Positions 40,319 through 52,456 of a stretch of DNA of 64,000 nucleotides are shown here, one piece after another. Source of the stretch: Pycnococcus provasolii (taxonomy: Eukaryota; Chlorophyta; Pseudoscourfieldiophyceae; Pseudoscourfieldiales). The translations under genes were made by a program, and so were the position numbers. The notes beneath the pieces are model-generated. The model saw nothing but the letters and a program-made list of their open reading frames with translations. It searched no databases and was not told where the DNA came from. How positions within the stretch are numbered: position 1 is the first letter of the stretch; the number at the start of each line of letters is the position of its first letter. The stretch spans positions 496,001 to 560,000 of the forward strand of contig CP150571.1 of the NCBI GenBank assembly GCA_049487715.1. The letters run 5' to 3'.

Positions 40319-43300
40319 TTACATAGAAGCTAGTGTCTCCGTCAACACGATTAGCGCCGCATCTTTATCCAATACCTCGTTGTATTGGTTGCACTCGGAA
40401 AATTGACAGCACGTGGGGCATCCAGATGGATGGTCACACGTGCACGCTCTCACTAGCTCGAGGGCCGCCTGCATCACTTCCCGAAAGATGGGTCGGATCT
40501 GCGCACAGACGCCGACGCCACCTGGATGCTTGTCATACAGCAACAGCCGACTTGGCTTGTACCGCGTCTCGAGCTTGTTCACGCACTCCGCCGCCACATC
40601 CCCGGATGCCGCCATAATGTAAAGAGGAAGTGCAGCAAGCAGCGCGTGATTGGCCGCGTGAAGGCCCGCGCGGAACTCGAGCGCAGGCGTGCGTGCCTCG
40701 CACAGCGCCCTCGCCGTGTCCGGCACCCTTACCCAAGTCGCAACTGTCTCGAACTCGACGGGCGCCTTCGCCTCGGGAAGCTCGACGACATCGAACGTCT
40801 CGCCGCTGCGCTTCCACACCTTTCGATAGCCCGAGAGAACCTGGCGGTAGATGCAAGGGCCGTAGAGCGCTCCTCCGCTACCTCTCGTCACCTCGTCATC
40901 TTCGAGGTACGTGCCACGGCAAAGTGGATTGCCCCCTACCACCTCCAAATCCTTGTGCTCAACCGCCGCGGTGTAGTAGAGAATGTCCGCCGGGCGCACG
41001 CGTGCCACCAGACCGGAACTGGCCGAAGCGTGCGACTTTTCGTACGCAAGGTCTCCAGGTTTGTGGAACATGTGAGATAAACCTCGCGATGCGCTTCCCA
41101 TCGCCGCTGCGCCGAGATCCACCGGGACAGAGTCTGCAATGTAAGATCGGCCTTGGTGCAGGATCACCGCGCCCTCGTACAACGCGTAGACAGCCTTGCT
41201 CTTCTCGAGCTCTTCGAGCAGTTCACCCGTGTCCGATCTTATGATCTGTATCGTCGGCTCGTCTTCAATCGCGCGCAGGTTTACGGGCAAGTCTGGTAGA
41301 CCACCTGCGCCTCCCTTGCGCGGACCTGAGTAGCATAACCCGCCGCGATGATCCGGCGGCGGTGCGGTGGTCAGCCAACCCGCCGCGCGGCATACATCAA
41401 CAGCACCACAAATTCTCGGGCCAAACCACCGCGCATCGTCTGCACTGCCGTCATCACCGATCTCATTGCCATGGCCAACGTCAACAACGAGCGTCGCTTC
41501 GTGTGCAGCATGCGGGAGGTGCTGCAGCATGACAGCGAAGTTTTCAGGATCCACGCAGGCACGCTCCATGGCAGAGTCGAAGAGCCGACTGGGCGTTCGC
41601 ATAAAGTACTGATCGAGCGGTCCCTCGAATGCGACGTAAATGGACAGCGCGTGTCGATCGCCCATCTCTCCGCCACGAAGACGTCCTGCGCGGCCGCTCT
41701 GCTGCCAGAGAGATGCGGCCGATCCAGGAAAGCCCAGATGCAGTGTAACATCAAGCGTGCCAACGTCAATGCCCAATTCAAGTGCATTTGTTGCGGCGAC
41801 ACCAAGAAGCTCACCAGAGAATAGGCTGCCTTCGAGGCTTCGTCGCTCGCTCGCCGTGTATCCTGCACGATACGCAGCCACCGATCGAGCGAGTTCAGGC
41901 TCATCGCACAGCTGGAGGAAGTCCCGTGCATAGCTGCAGACCAGCTCAGACAGCTTCCTTGTACGGCAGAAAGCGAGGCAACGAAGCCGATGCTGGACGC
42001 ACTCAGCAAGCAGCTTTCCCATTTCGGCAATTGGGCTCACGCGACGCTCACCAAAAGTTCCTCCGTACTCTGCTCCTGTCGCCGCTTTCTTGCCTATATC
42101 GTCGTCGTCGTCGTCGTCATTGTCACCTCCACCGTCGTCGACGTCATGATTTGCAACCGCCGCCGCCGCTGCCGTTGCCGCTGCCGCAGCCACGCCTCGA
42201 GCACGTCGCGCGGCTTCCCAATCGCGAACACGAGCCGCCACACGGTCATTTGCACGGCGCCTTTCTCGGCGCTGCCGCTCACGCTCAAGCTGCGCGAGTT
42301 GAGCGAGCGCCTGCGTGCTCGGCCGTGCACTAAGATTGGTTACCGCAGTAGCATTGTCCGATGCCGTTGCCGATGCCAACGCAACATTTCCCTCAGTTTC
42401 TGGTGGTGGTGCTCGTATAGCCTCCGCTTCAAGAATGCGTTGACGGCGTTTCCCTCGGCGTTCCTCGCTCGCCCCAGCCTTGAAGGGCGGATTCCAAAGC
42501 AGGAAAGTTTTTGAGGCGTTTGGGCTGCCATCGTCGCAGACATGGACAAAGTCGTCGTGCCTCGATGGATGTACACCAAGCAGACCTGCGGCAAAGGGCA
42601 CCGCATCGCGCATGGTCGCGGATGATACGACAATGCGCACGTCGTCTGGTGCCTTGCGGCCGTAGCACCGGCTCATGACGCGCAGCAGGCGCCTCAGCAC
42701 AAGCGCAACGTGACTGCCAAATGCTCCGCGATATGCGTGTGCCTCGTCCACCACGATCAGCTCGAGACGCGAAAAGAGATCCGCGTACATGCGATGATTC
42801 GGAAGCAGCGTGGCATGCAGCGTGTCCGGATTCGTCAGAAAGACGCGCCCAATCTCCTGAAGCTGCTTTCTGGCTGCCCAAGGCGTGTCGCCGTCGAATA
42901 CACCCACGGCACGCTGTAGGCTCAAAGCGTCATCTGCTCCATTCGCACAAGCAGCCGCCGCTTCGCATGAGCGGCACAGCTCATGTAGTGATCGAAGCTG
43001 GTCCTGTGCGAGAGCCTTGGTGGGGTAGATGTAGATAGCCGATGAGTTGCCCATCGTCTCAACGAGTCGTGTAAGCACTGGGATGTGATAACACAGACTC
43101 TTACCCGAGCACGTGGAGGTGGTGATCACCACATGCTTTTTGAGAACAGTCGTCGCATGCAATGCCTTTCCCTGGTGGGCGTACAGCCTGTTGATGCCCA
43201 CACCGGCGAGCGTGCTGCGTACGAGTGGTGGCAGCGTATCGCTCGCTTCGTCGTACTTGGCCACGCGTGCAGGAAGTTCCTGGCGATGCACCATCTGGCC

Positions 43301-44610
43301 CGGTCCTCGATTTCCCACGGCACCCTTTTGAAGGATGTGATCAATAAACTTTCGAACGTTCATCACATCACAGCTCCGGCATACGGGCGTAACGTTATCA
43401 TCTGTTTTGGTTTTTCGTTTGTTTTTGCGCTGAGGAACATTTGCGATGGCTGCAGTGCGTGCGTTTTCCGAAGCTGGAGGAGGTGGTGGTGGTGGTGATG
43501 ATGATGGTGGTGGTGGTGGCGGTGGCGGCGGTGGCGGCGGCGGCTCTAGAAGTGAGCGTGTGGAAGTATCGTCACCTCGCCGGTCATGCGCGCGCGCGAT
43601 GTAGCGCTCCAGGGTGACGTCAGCCCGTCCCTCAAGTCGTGCCATGTCGTCCGCAGCCTCATTCAGGCCTGCGTCGAATGCCGTACGCCAACGCCTTGCA
43701 AGAGCTAGTGCTGACTCCGCCCCTCCTCCGCGCACGGATGCGGCGGCGCCGCCGCTTGCTCTGGCTCCTTGGATGAGAGACAGAGAAGCTCCTGTTCGGC
43801 TGCATCCATTGGATCCTGTGACGCGGCGCTGGCTTGAGAGAGGGATGGCTGCACGAGCAGAGCGTCGCCCGCATACACCGCGCCTCCCACCGTCACGCCA
43901 CCTGAAACAACGCGCCAGGGTAAGGGTGCGGTTCCCGCAGCCGCCTGTGCGTCACGTGCCGTCCGGCCGCGTGGAGGCACGCGCACGTCGACGACGACGG
44001 AGGATGCTGCTGGTGCTTCTGCGGACGACGCGACGCGTCGAACGCCGATGACTGCGGGGCAGAGCGTGGACATCGCCTCGAGCTGCTTGAGGGGCACCTC
44101 TCCCGCCATGCTGTTGATCATCGCGAGTGTCGCCTGAAGACGTTGCTGCTGCACGAACGCGACGTATCCACTGACTCGAGCGAAGCACGACGACAAGGAT
44201 GCAAGCGCGGGTGGAAGCGGCGGATTGTCGTCGTCGACGGCGGGGGGAGCGGCAGGTGGAGACTTGGGTGGCTGTGGCGTTATTGGCTGCAGATGTTGTC
44301 GTGGCTGCGGCGGCGGCTGCGGCTGTGGCTGCGGCGACGGCTGCAGATTCTGCTGTTTCCTCTTTATTACTTCGACGATCGCACCTCCTTTCGCAGCGAC
44401 TTGCGATGTGTCGTCCGACGCGTGCAGGAGCTTGCCTCCATGGTACCAGCGCACCTTACATGATCCGCCTGCCACTATGTCTTTGCACGCGCGCGTCTGC
44501 ACGTCCCCAATGGTCTCCCCAAGAGCAGCGGATACGGATCGCGGGTGGGAAGACGTCGTCAGCGTGCGTATGTGCAGAGTGACGACGTTGTTGTTGCTAG
44601 TACTCCCCAT
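40319..44610 (-). CDS. HRQ1: HRQ1-family DNA helicase with N-terminal ubiquitin-like domain (two exons)
   Basis: Exon 1 (44610-43736) encodes a ubiquitin-like fold (VVTLHIRTL, KVRWYHGGKLLHASDD, AKGGAIVEVIKRK, about 8-85), a Gln/Pro linker and a helical region. Exon 2 (43694-40319) encodes the RecQ4-like helicase HRQ1: the Walker A-type TSTCSGKS, IYIYPTKALAQDQ, LIVVDEAHAYRGAFGS, VVSSATM, LGVAATNALELGIDVG and WQQSGRAGR, then the C-terminal DUF1998 region with the Cys cluster CTCDHPSGCPTCCQFSEC. HRQ1 acts in DNA repair. The two frames are joined by a 41-nt intron (43735-43695, GTGCGC to TTGCAAG) that is phase-consistent; a sequence error is the alternative. A Pro/Ser run lies at about residue 340-365. 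The total is about 1416 residues; the stop overlaps TGTAA. Confidence 0.85.
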
Positions 44611-46099
44611 GCAGAGCAATCAGTCGTCGTCGGGGAATGGTTTTGAGAGAGCTGATAAGAGGTAGTGCAGGAGGTACGCGCCTAATAAGGCTAAGCCTAT
44701 AGTGGCAGTTAACGCGCGTGTGACCGCCATGGTGGCGTGCGCGTGCTCGTCATTTCACGGGGGGGGTGAGCTGAACCCCCAATTTACAGGATGTCAAAAA
44801 GTTTAGGGCTTTTCATAGATCGGTTAGGGGTTAGCCAGATGGATGGATGTTGGATTTTATTGGATTATTGGTCATCCTTGAGGGTGGGTCATGTTTGCAA
44901 TCGAGCAGAGCATGTGCATGGGGGGAGTCATCCGAGGGGGAAGAAGGAAAGGAGTGACAGGGTTCCACATGAATTCTTCTCTGTAAATATTCCTCTGTAA
45001 ATATCAGAAATAAAGTCCTGAAGAACCTGAGTCGAAGGGACGCAGGAAATCAGACACGAAAGACGGGCCCGAACGGCCACAGGCGAGTGGCGACACGCCT
45101 TTACAAAGCAATTCACGCAGCACGTTACGATCTAACAATCTCCACCATCCAAATGAAAAAAACCGACGGGAAAATCCAAAAAAACGCAGAAATATCGCAA
45201 TTTTGGCACGCCATTCCATTGTCTCTTCAACGCGTGGATGCTGAAAAAAAGCGACACCATCGAATCTTCGCGTTGGGAGAGGTCGAGGACACGAGAGGTG
45301 GACTCGAGGGCCAGTCGATCGAGCGAGCGAGCAAGACGGTGCAAGACTCTTCTGTCATCGACTCGTTTGTTATCGGAGTTGTGATGTTGATGTTGATGTG
45401 CTCGCCTCGATGTTCTTTCTACCCGTACTTCTTCTTCTTCTCAAGGGTTGTTTTTTTCTTCTGTGTGTTTCCCAGCACGAGTTTGCGAAACCCATGAAAC
45501 CCAACGAGAAGCACGTACTATCGTAGTACCGGGTACTGTAAGAATACGGTAAGTTCGTGTCAGCTGTCCCCTGCCGAGGAATACGGACGGTCACCCATGC
45601 GGAAACCTCCCCAGGTGAGTTTTCTTACCCTTTACGACCCCAGATGACGTGCATTTTTTCCCCCTGCGCAAGCCCTGCATATATTCCTTTTTCCTCTTCA
45701 GAGGCTTCTCTTCCTCAGATGTCAGAACGAATTCCGGGAATTTCTGTTGTTTCCGACGCCAGATCCAGATGGGGAGCAAAAAGAGGTTTTTGTCGTCGTT
45801 TTGGACTCGCATCGGATCACCTTGTTTTTCCCAGCAGGCCTTTTTTGTTGTTTGTTGTCTCCCCAACCAACTTCTTTTGGGAGAGGCCCTCAACCGTTCT
45901 CGCTCCCCCGGAACCAATTCTTCTCTTTTCTGTTTCCTGTCGACGCGTTTCTTCATTCACGTCACGTCTTCCTCGTGAAGGTTTTGTGCACTCGTGTTTA
46001 CTCGTACTCGTTCTCACTGATTGGTTAACTCATCATAAAAGGAAAAAGTACACATAGAAGATAATTAGTTATCTTTTTATCGTCCCTTGGAATAAGAAT
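44611..46099. other. Divergent intergenic region between HRQ1 and the AP2/ERF gene
   Basis: About 1.5 kb with no supported gene. It contains a run of G (44760-44765), TTAGGGG words near 44823, a T/C-rich stretch (45425-45470) and a self-complementary CTATCGTAGTACCGGGTACTG segment near 45517. Several frames of 100-160 codons are open on both strands but have random composition. Confidence 0.5.
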
Positions 46100-46212
46100 A
46101 TGACGTCCACGGGGGGACTGATGCCTCAGGCTCCGGAACAGCAGCAGCACCAGCACCAGCAGCAGCAGCACAACAACCACGTTGTGCCTAGCTTGCCTCC
46201 TCAGCTCATGAT

Positions 46213-46251
<39 letters not shown>

Positions 46252-48520
46252 GCAACAATACAGCCCAACAGCAGCGACATACCAGATGCCACTGACATCG
46301 CAACCACCACCAACAACGCCTCCGCAGCACGTCAAGTCCGTGGGAGGAGGAGTAGGAGGAGTACCCGTGGGACTGATGACCACAACACCTCCACCAACCA
46401 ACGCATTGGCTGCACCTGCAACGACACAGCCACCGCCCGCTACGGCAGCACCGCCGCCACAGCTGGTGACACAAACAACACCGCCACCCCCGAGCGGATA
46501 CTACGCCATGCCAATGCCTCCGGGGGGCATGCCTCTACCAGGAACGCCCGCGGCTGCGGTGGCTGCCGTGCAGGCTGCCGCTCAAGCCGCGGCGGCGAAG
46601 GCGGCAGCGAAGAACAACACCTTGCCAAACATGCAGGCGGTGCCGCCGATGATGGGAGGAGGGTCGACGACGCCACCGCCGATGATGATGCAAGGCCAGC
46701 AGCACCTCACGCCACCTCCGGGCGTTCCACCGCCGCACTTTCCCATGTACGCCAACACGTCGCCAATCCCGCCAGGCGTGATGCCGATGCCGGTGATGTC
46801 AAACGGCCAAATGGTGATGCCTCCTCCCGTCAGCAGCGGTGCCATGCCTCCCGTCAGCGGAGGTGCACCTTTCCCCCCTGGAAGCACCGCGGCGGCGATG
46901 ATGATGCCTCAAGCAAACATGCCGATGATGATGCCACCAGGCATGGGAACCGCCGCGGCGGCCATGCCGCATCAGGGTGCACCGGTCGTTGGAAAGATGA
47001 TGCCACCCGTCTCGGCACAGCCACCGAGTGGCAGCACAATGCCTCCGCCGCCGTCACAGCAGCACGTTGGAATGCTCCCTGCTCACGTGCCACCTCCTGG
47101 AGGCTCGGCGGTGGTGACGCCCGCCGCTAACGCAGCCGCGGCGACGGCGCCCAAGCCTCCACCACCCGCCCCCCCTCCAGCTCCCAGGGATGGCGGTGGT
47201 GGCACGAAGGGGAGTGGCGAGGAGGACGACCTCGTGCACTGCTCGTCGGAATACCGCGGCGTTCGACAGCGAAAGTGGGGAAAGTGGGCGGCTGAAATCC
47301 GCGATCCGAGACAGGGTGTGCGCCGCTGGCTCGGCACGTACGACAGCCCGGAGGAGGCTGCGCGCGCGTACGACCAAGCGGCGAAGGAGATTCGCGGCGA
47401 GCAGGCTGTTCTCAACTTCCCCGACGGCGTCACGGCGCAGCCTCAGAAGCAGAGGCAGAAGGTGAAGAAGCACCTCGGTCCGCCGACGATGCCATTCAAG
47501 CGTCCTGCTGGCACGAGCAAGCAGGGTGCACCGATGCCACCGCCTCCGTTTGGGGATTTCCCGCCAGGCATGATGCCACCCCCGGGCATGCTCGGCGCTC
47601 CGGGAATGATGGACCCTCGTCCGATGGGACCAGGCGCACTCGGCGCCACGGCGACGATGCCCGCGCCGCCGTTGTCTCACTTCCCAGTCGGTCCTGCGGG
47701 AGGTGCGGGAGGCTTGATGGGCGCCGCGGGACGTGGAGAGGGCAGCGGCCGTGGCCGCGAACTCGACGATGACATCTTCGCATTCGACTTTGACACGGAT
47801 GGACTTGACGGCGACGGAGGCTCGGACTTCGCGCCGGCGTTCGTCAGCACGGAGGAGGATGACGAGAAGTCGCCGCTGGCGCCACTGCCGAATCGAGGCA
47901 AGCTGGGAGGCAAGGGGCTTGTTGACGAGAGGGCAAAGTCGAAGTTGAACCCCAATCATCAGTCTGGGCAGGCGCGTGCTGCGCAGAAGGCTGGCGGATT
48001 GGGCGTGGCGATGAACAGCCCGCCAGGTCCAAATCGCGGATCGGGTACGGAGTTCATCTTCCCACCATCCAATAGCCTGGATGAGGGAGGTCACGATCCG
48101 ATCCTAATCTCGACGAAGGGTGTCAACAAGGGTGTGGGTGATGGGTCACAAGGCGGTTCCATGCGCCAGGCTCACGATACAACGGGCGTGCGCGGCGCTT
48201 ATCCTCCGAGCCAGGCGCAGAATATTTCACCCCCCGAGCAGATCCAGCAGGCTCCGGGGAGACGGAGAGTGTCGCGCGATCCTCTGTCAGGTCGTGGAGA
48301 GAATCCGAGCACGCCAGGTGGATCTTGGATGGACAGCATGATGGGAAGCCTGATTGGTTCTTTTGGCAGTCTGTTTCGCGAGAAGAACATGTCCGGCGTG
48401 ATGATGTCGACGACGCCGGGCGATCAGCCGAATAGCTACAGCCGCTTGGCGTCCATCTTCGGCTTCGGCGCCAACCCAACCACGGAAACGAACAACGCTG
48501 CTGCGACAGCAACTCGCTAA
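46100..48520 (+). CDS. AP2/ERF-domain transcription factor
   Basis: The 806-residue protein has a single AP2 domain at about 380-440: [38 protein letters not shown] and [11 protein letters not shown]. This gives the YRG element and the [12 protein letters not shown] helix that contact GC-rich DNA. Single-domain AP2 proteins of this kind form the ERF/DREB class. The N-terminal 370 residues are Pro/Met/Gln/Ala-rich with a CAG-encoded Gln run (about 37-52), a likely activation region. An acidic patch follows the domain (about 550-600: [13 protein letters not shown]). The C-terminus has FGSLFREKN and [10 protein letters not shown], short hydrophobic helices. It is intronless; ATG at 46100; TGTAA at 48611-48615. 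Target genes cannot be inferred. Confidence 0.93.
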
Positions 48521-48996
48521 GGAAGGAAGTAGAATTCTAGCTCTAGAAGAATGAGAAACACTACATAGACTAAGGTACATGCATATCATCATTTTTGTGA
48601 ATGCGAGTTGTGTAAGCCAAACACACCAAAATCAAGACCGACCAGACCGACAGACCGACCCATGCTTTCTATCCTGATCCTGGCTGGTCACATGCTCATT
48701 CGGGGCCCCGTTGGTTTTCGGGGTTTGGATGGTCGCGCCTGGTTCCTTGTTCCTTGCTGTCGTCGTGTAACCCCGTGCTCTAACGTCGTATTCTGATATT
48801 CTCTGCCGTATTCTTTTCGAACCTGACTGCTCCGCCATCTCCTCTCCTCTCTTGTTGTGCCTTCTTCTGTGCCTTCTTCTGTGCCTTCTTCTGCCTCTTC
48901 AGCGCACCTCCATAAGCACGTTTCTCCGTCAACAGCTGTGGAACCTTTGGTTTGGTTTGGTTCACTTGGTTTGGTTTGGTGGCTTAGGCTCGGCTT
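48521..48996. other. Intergenic region upstream of the transporter
   Basis: Contains three CTGTGCCTTCTT repeats (about 48855-48895) and GGTTTGGTTTGG words (48950-48980) directly before the transporter start, probably in its 5' UTR. No gene is seen. Confidence 0.5.
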
Positions 48997-50415
48997 ATGT
49001 CCGGATTAGTGACCTCCGGAATCTGCATCACCCCATCCTCCCGCGACCCCGCGATGGTGCGCACGAAGCTCCTCGTCGTGTTCCTGTGCTTCCTCGCCGT
49101 GCTCACGTTCTACATCGAGCGCGTCGGGTTCTCGATCGCGTACACGCACGCGGCGTCTCTGGCGGGGCTGTCGCAAACGACTAAGGGGCACGTGTTGTCG
49201 GCGTTCTACTACGGATACGCGACGTCGCAGATCCCGGGGTCGTGGCTCGCGAAAAAGCACGGAGGTGGACGCGTGCTCGCGTGCGCGTTCGCGACGTGGG
49301 CCACCATCTCCGTCTTGCTGCCGCGCGACGGGAGCGCAGTCGCGGTGACGTGCTTGCTGAGGCTTCTAAGCGGTGTGGCGCAGGGCGTGATCATACCGTC
49401 CGTGCACACCGTTCTCGCCCTGTGGCTCGCGCCGCACGAAAGAGGGACGCTCACTAGCTTAACCACCGCGGGCATGTACCTTGGCTCGGCGCTTGCGTAC
49501 GCGACGCTGCCTACGTTTGCAAAGCACGGCGGTGCGGGGAGCGTCAACCGAGCATGTGGCATCGCGGGCCTGGTTTGGCTCGCGCTGTGGGTGAAGGTGG
49601 GCCTGATGAGCGTTGGCGTTGACCGGCGAGGTACGTCTGGAAGCGCGGCGGATGTGGAGAAGGCGGCGGAGGGCGACTCGGGTGGGGAACACAAGTCGCA
49701 CCTGAATGGCGCGGGAGGAGGAGCGGGAGGAGGCGGCGAAGGAGGAGGCGGCAGCGAAACGGGCGGCGGCAACTCATCCGTCGTCCCTTGGCGTGCTCTC
49801 GTTACCGCACCTCCCGTGATGGCCATTGCGCTGAACAACTTCACATTCCACTATTCCTTCTACGTGGTGATGAACTGGCTGCCGACGTACTTTGAGCAAC
49901 TTCTTGGCATACGCCTCGCTGACTTAGGAGCGGTGGGCAAGGTTCTTCCGTACCTGTCGATGTTCGTTGCGACAATTCTAGGCGGCGTTCTCGGCGACAA
50001 GTGCATCACCCGCCTTGGCATGTCCGTCGCATCGTCGCGCAAGCTTGTGAATAGCGTGGGATTTGCGCTCGGCGCGGCAGCCTTGGTTGGAATGCCTATG
50101 GCCGACGCACCAGACTCGGGTTTGATGTTTGCGACGCTGACGCTGTTCTTTCACGGCATCGCTCGTGGTGGTTTTAGTGTGAACCACATGGACGTTGCAC
50201 CTCGGTACGCCGGCGTGGTGATGGGCATTTCCAACACGTGTGGCACCATCGCGGGCATTGTCGGTGTGAGCGTGACGGGCATGGTGCTCGACGCATTTGG
50301 TGGTGGCGAGCACAGAAGTGGCTGGGTTGCCGCACTGGTGCTGTGTGCCGCCCTGGACGTCGGCGGTGCTCTGGTATTTGCTGGTGTGGCACGAGGTGAC
50401 CGGCTATTTGACTGA
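48997..50415 (+). CDS. Major facilitator anion/phosphate transporter, PHT4/SLC17 family
   Basis: The 472-residue protein has about eleven to twelve TM helices with a hydrophilic Gly/Ser-rich central loop (about 205-255). Family features include YIERVGFSIAYTHAA at TM1, VLSAFYYGYATSQIPGSWLA, LLSGVAQGVIIPSVHTVLA, WLAPHERGTLTSL, NWLPTYFEQLLG and, near the end, NHMDVAPRYAGVVMGISNT followed by GTIAGIVG. These match plant ANTR/PHT4 carriers, which exchange phosphate, ascorbate or other anions across plastid, Golgi or plasma membranes. The ATG at 48997 is used; MVRTKLLVV at 49054 is an alternative start. The long targeting peptide of plastid PHT4 proteins is not evident. A triplet TGAC repeat follows the stop; TGTAA at 50487-50491. 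Confidence 0.9.
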   Translation: MSGLVTSGICITPSSRDPAMVRTKLLVVFLCFLAVLTFYIERVGFSIAYTHAASLAGLSQTTKGHVLSAFYYGYATSQIPGSWLAKKHGGGRVLACAFATWATISVLLPRDGSAVAVTCLLRLLSGVAQGVIIPSVHTVLALWLAPHERGTLTSLTTAGMYLGSALAYATLPTFAKHGGAGSVNRACGIAGLVWLALWVKVGLMSVGVDRRGTSGSAADVEKAAEGDSGGEHKSHLNGAGGGAGGGGEGGGGSETGGGNSSVVPWRALVTAPPVMAIALNNFTFHYSFYVVMNWLPTYFEQLLGIRLADLGAVGKVLPYLSMFVATILGGVLGDKCITRLGMSVASSRKLVNSVGFALGAAALVGMPMADAPDSGLMFATLTLFFHGIARGGFSVNHMDVAPRYAGVVMGISNTCGTIAGIVGVSVTGMVLDAFGGGEHRSGWVAALVLCAALDVGGALVFAGVARGDRLFD

Positions 50416-50520
50416 CTGACTGACTCCTACATACACCAGTAACTTAAAGTACAACGAATTTCAACCAACATTTTGTTTTCGGCGTGTGTAAGTTGTACAT
50501 TCCATTGACTGTTGATTTTT

Positions 50521-51342
50521 TCACTGAAATCCTTTCTCCCTGTATAGCCTCCTGAGTCTCTTCGGCGAGTGGTCGTAGAGCACGGCGTCGAGTGGAGTCA
50601 CCTTTTTCTTCCACGCGTGCCTCTTCTCGCGATACTTTGCGATTTTGTCGTCCATGCCCTCGAGAGCCGTTTTGATCGCCTCCCACCTTTGTCTCTGCAC
50701 TCGTTCCGGCTTATGTCCCTTTGGTGGTCGTCCCTCTGGTCTGAATCGTGGACTTTTGTAGTTGTCGTTGTAGAGCCAGTCCATCTCTCCTCCCTGCAGC
50801 AGTTCGTGTCCTCTTCCTGACATGATGAGCGCCTTCCTCCTTCTCGCTCGTTCGAGTCCGCTGATGGGCGGTCTTCCCATGCGCGGTATCAGGTTGAGTT
50901 TTTTGTCTTGGTATACTTTGGGAAAGTGGTGCATCCACTTGTTCTTCGCGTATTCTTCGGGCGCTTTCTCTGACTCTTTTGGAAACTTGCCAAGCCAGCT
51001 CGCGAACGAACGCCGACCGTGAAAACGGAAGCCTGGTGAGGAAGAAGGAGTGGTGGGGGCGTTGCATGAGCACCACATGTGTTGGTGCTGTGGGACCACT
51101 GCTGATGGGAAAGAGTCCCGAGCACCAAGGCGTGATGACTGCGCCTGAGGAGAGTGAGAGGCGACGTGCGCAAAAGCAGACGAGTGCGCAAAAGCAGACG
51201 AGACTGAAACGAGACCAATATTAAGAGGGGGAGGAAAAGGAGAGGATGGCAAAGAAGTGCGCAAAGAGTACTTGAGACCACCACCACCAAGAGGAAACCT
51301 TTTCAAAGACAAAGATGCTGCCGCCGCGAACATCGTGGCCAT
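50521..51342 (-). CDS. Basic organelle-targeted protein, possibly mitoribosomal
   Basis: The 273-residue product begins with an Ala/Ser/Arg/Leu-rich presequence (MFAAAASLSLKRFPLGGG) and stays Ser/Pro/His-rich to about 110. The following region is conserved-looking and highly basic: FHGRRSFASWLGKFPKES, NKWMHHFPKVYQDKKLNLI, GRPPISGLERARRRKALIMS, GRPPKGHKPERVQRQRWEAI, and a final LDAVLYDHSPKRLRRLYREK. Arg/Lys-rich helices like these are typical of lineage-specific mitochondrial ribosome subunits, but I do not recognise a specific one. The ATG at 51342 is first in frame. It ends convergently about 105 bases from the transporter gene. Confidence 0.6.
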   Translation of the reverse strand: MATMFAAAASLSLKRFPLGGGGLKYSLRTSLPSSPFPPPLNIGLVSVSSAFAHSSAFAHVASHSPQAQSSRLGARDSFPSAVVPQHQHMWCSCNAPTTPSSSPGFRFHGRRSFASWLGKFPKESEKAPEEYAKNKWMHHFPKVYQDKKLNLIPRMGRPPISGLERARRRKALIMSGRGHELLQGGEMDWLYNDNYKSPRFRPEGRPPKGHKPERVQRQRWEAIKTALEGMDDKIAKYREKRHAWKKKVTPLDAVLYDHSPKRLRRLYREKGFQ

Positions 51343-52456
51343 TATTGTCGTTGGCGTTTGGTGTCAGGGGGGGGGACGGCCGCGGCGGGCGGGCGCAGAA
51401 ACCCTAAACCGGTCAAAACTCCTCCTAACCCCGAAATACAGAATTCTTCTCTCTTCTCTCTTCTCTCTTCTCTCTTCTTTCTTCTTTCTTCACTTCTTCT
51501 CTCTCGTCTTGATGACAGGTGACACTTGTTGTCTTCACTTCTCCCTCTTCCCTCCTCCACTTTCTCGCTCATCAGACCAGTCTCACCCATCCGCCCAGGT
51601 GGGGCATGATCTCCGTCTCCATTCGCATCAGACCTGTCCCAGCGGCCCGGACTTGGGCCCAGGCAGTCCGGTGAATTCCGCGCTGCTCGGTCCAACGTTT
51701 TTCAGGGAGAAACTCATCCCATTAGGACTACCCGGTACCCGGTACTTGATTCCGCGTTTTTTGGCAAAAACCCGTACAGTAAAAGCGCTAAATAGGACTA
51801 CTTACCGGGTAATAAATGCAGGCTATTATTAGAGGAGAAGACGAAGACGAAGACGGAGACGAAAGAAGCCAACTACAAGCTCTCTTCTCACCCAACCAAC
51901 AGGCAACAGCTTCCTCATCACGAGAACATGAACAAGCACCACGCACACACGCAGCGAGTTGCCCACATTGTGTTGTTTCCCTGTTGCCCACATACAGTAT
52001 GTCGTGCCATTACCGTAAGGTTTTGTTCATGGGATGCTCAATTTCCCCTGAACTGTGCGACTCACAGCAAAGAAGAAGGAGGCGAGGCAACCAACCCCTA
52101 GGGTAGGAAGGCCAACCCGAGCCAGCCCAACTTCTCAGCCCAACCGATCCCCATCCCGAGCCCGAGGGACGGGTCCCAATGAGATAGATGTCCCAAAGCA
52201 AAGAAAACGATGGCTCACACACAGATTTTGGGGATACCCGTTCGTCCCTTGAGCCTCGTCGGGTCCCATCGTAAAATCTATCCAAACGCACCTTGGAGAA
52301 TCGCCCTTCTGATCTTTAAGGGCTCCTCTGGTCGAGCAGCACGGGTCCCCAGAAGAGGGGGGGGGGGGGGGGGCGGAACAGCACGGCCCTTGTTTTTTCT
52401 CAGTGCAGCTTTTGTGCTCCTCGACATTTGCCATAACTTGTAGTAATTTAGCAAAC
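51343..52456. other. Intergenic region upstream of LHCB5
   Basis: Features seen are a TTCTCTC pyrimidine tandem (about 51442-51512), an imperfect palindrome around TACCCGGTACCCGGTA (51728-51743), a GAAGACGAAGACGAA run (51836-51862), and a G homopolymer of about 19 (52355-52373). The 60 bases before the LHCB5 start are T/C-rich with a TTTTTTCTCAG word that might be a 5' UTR acceptor. No coding region is supported. Confidence 0.5.

Noticed and set aside
44611-46099. Several 100-160 codon frames between HRQ1 and the AP2/ERF gene
   Set aside because: Frames overlap on both strands, lack conserved segments and have homopolymer-rich composition.
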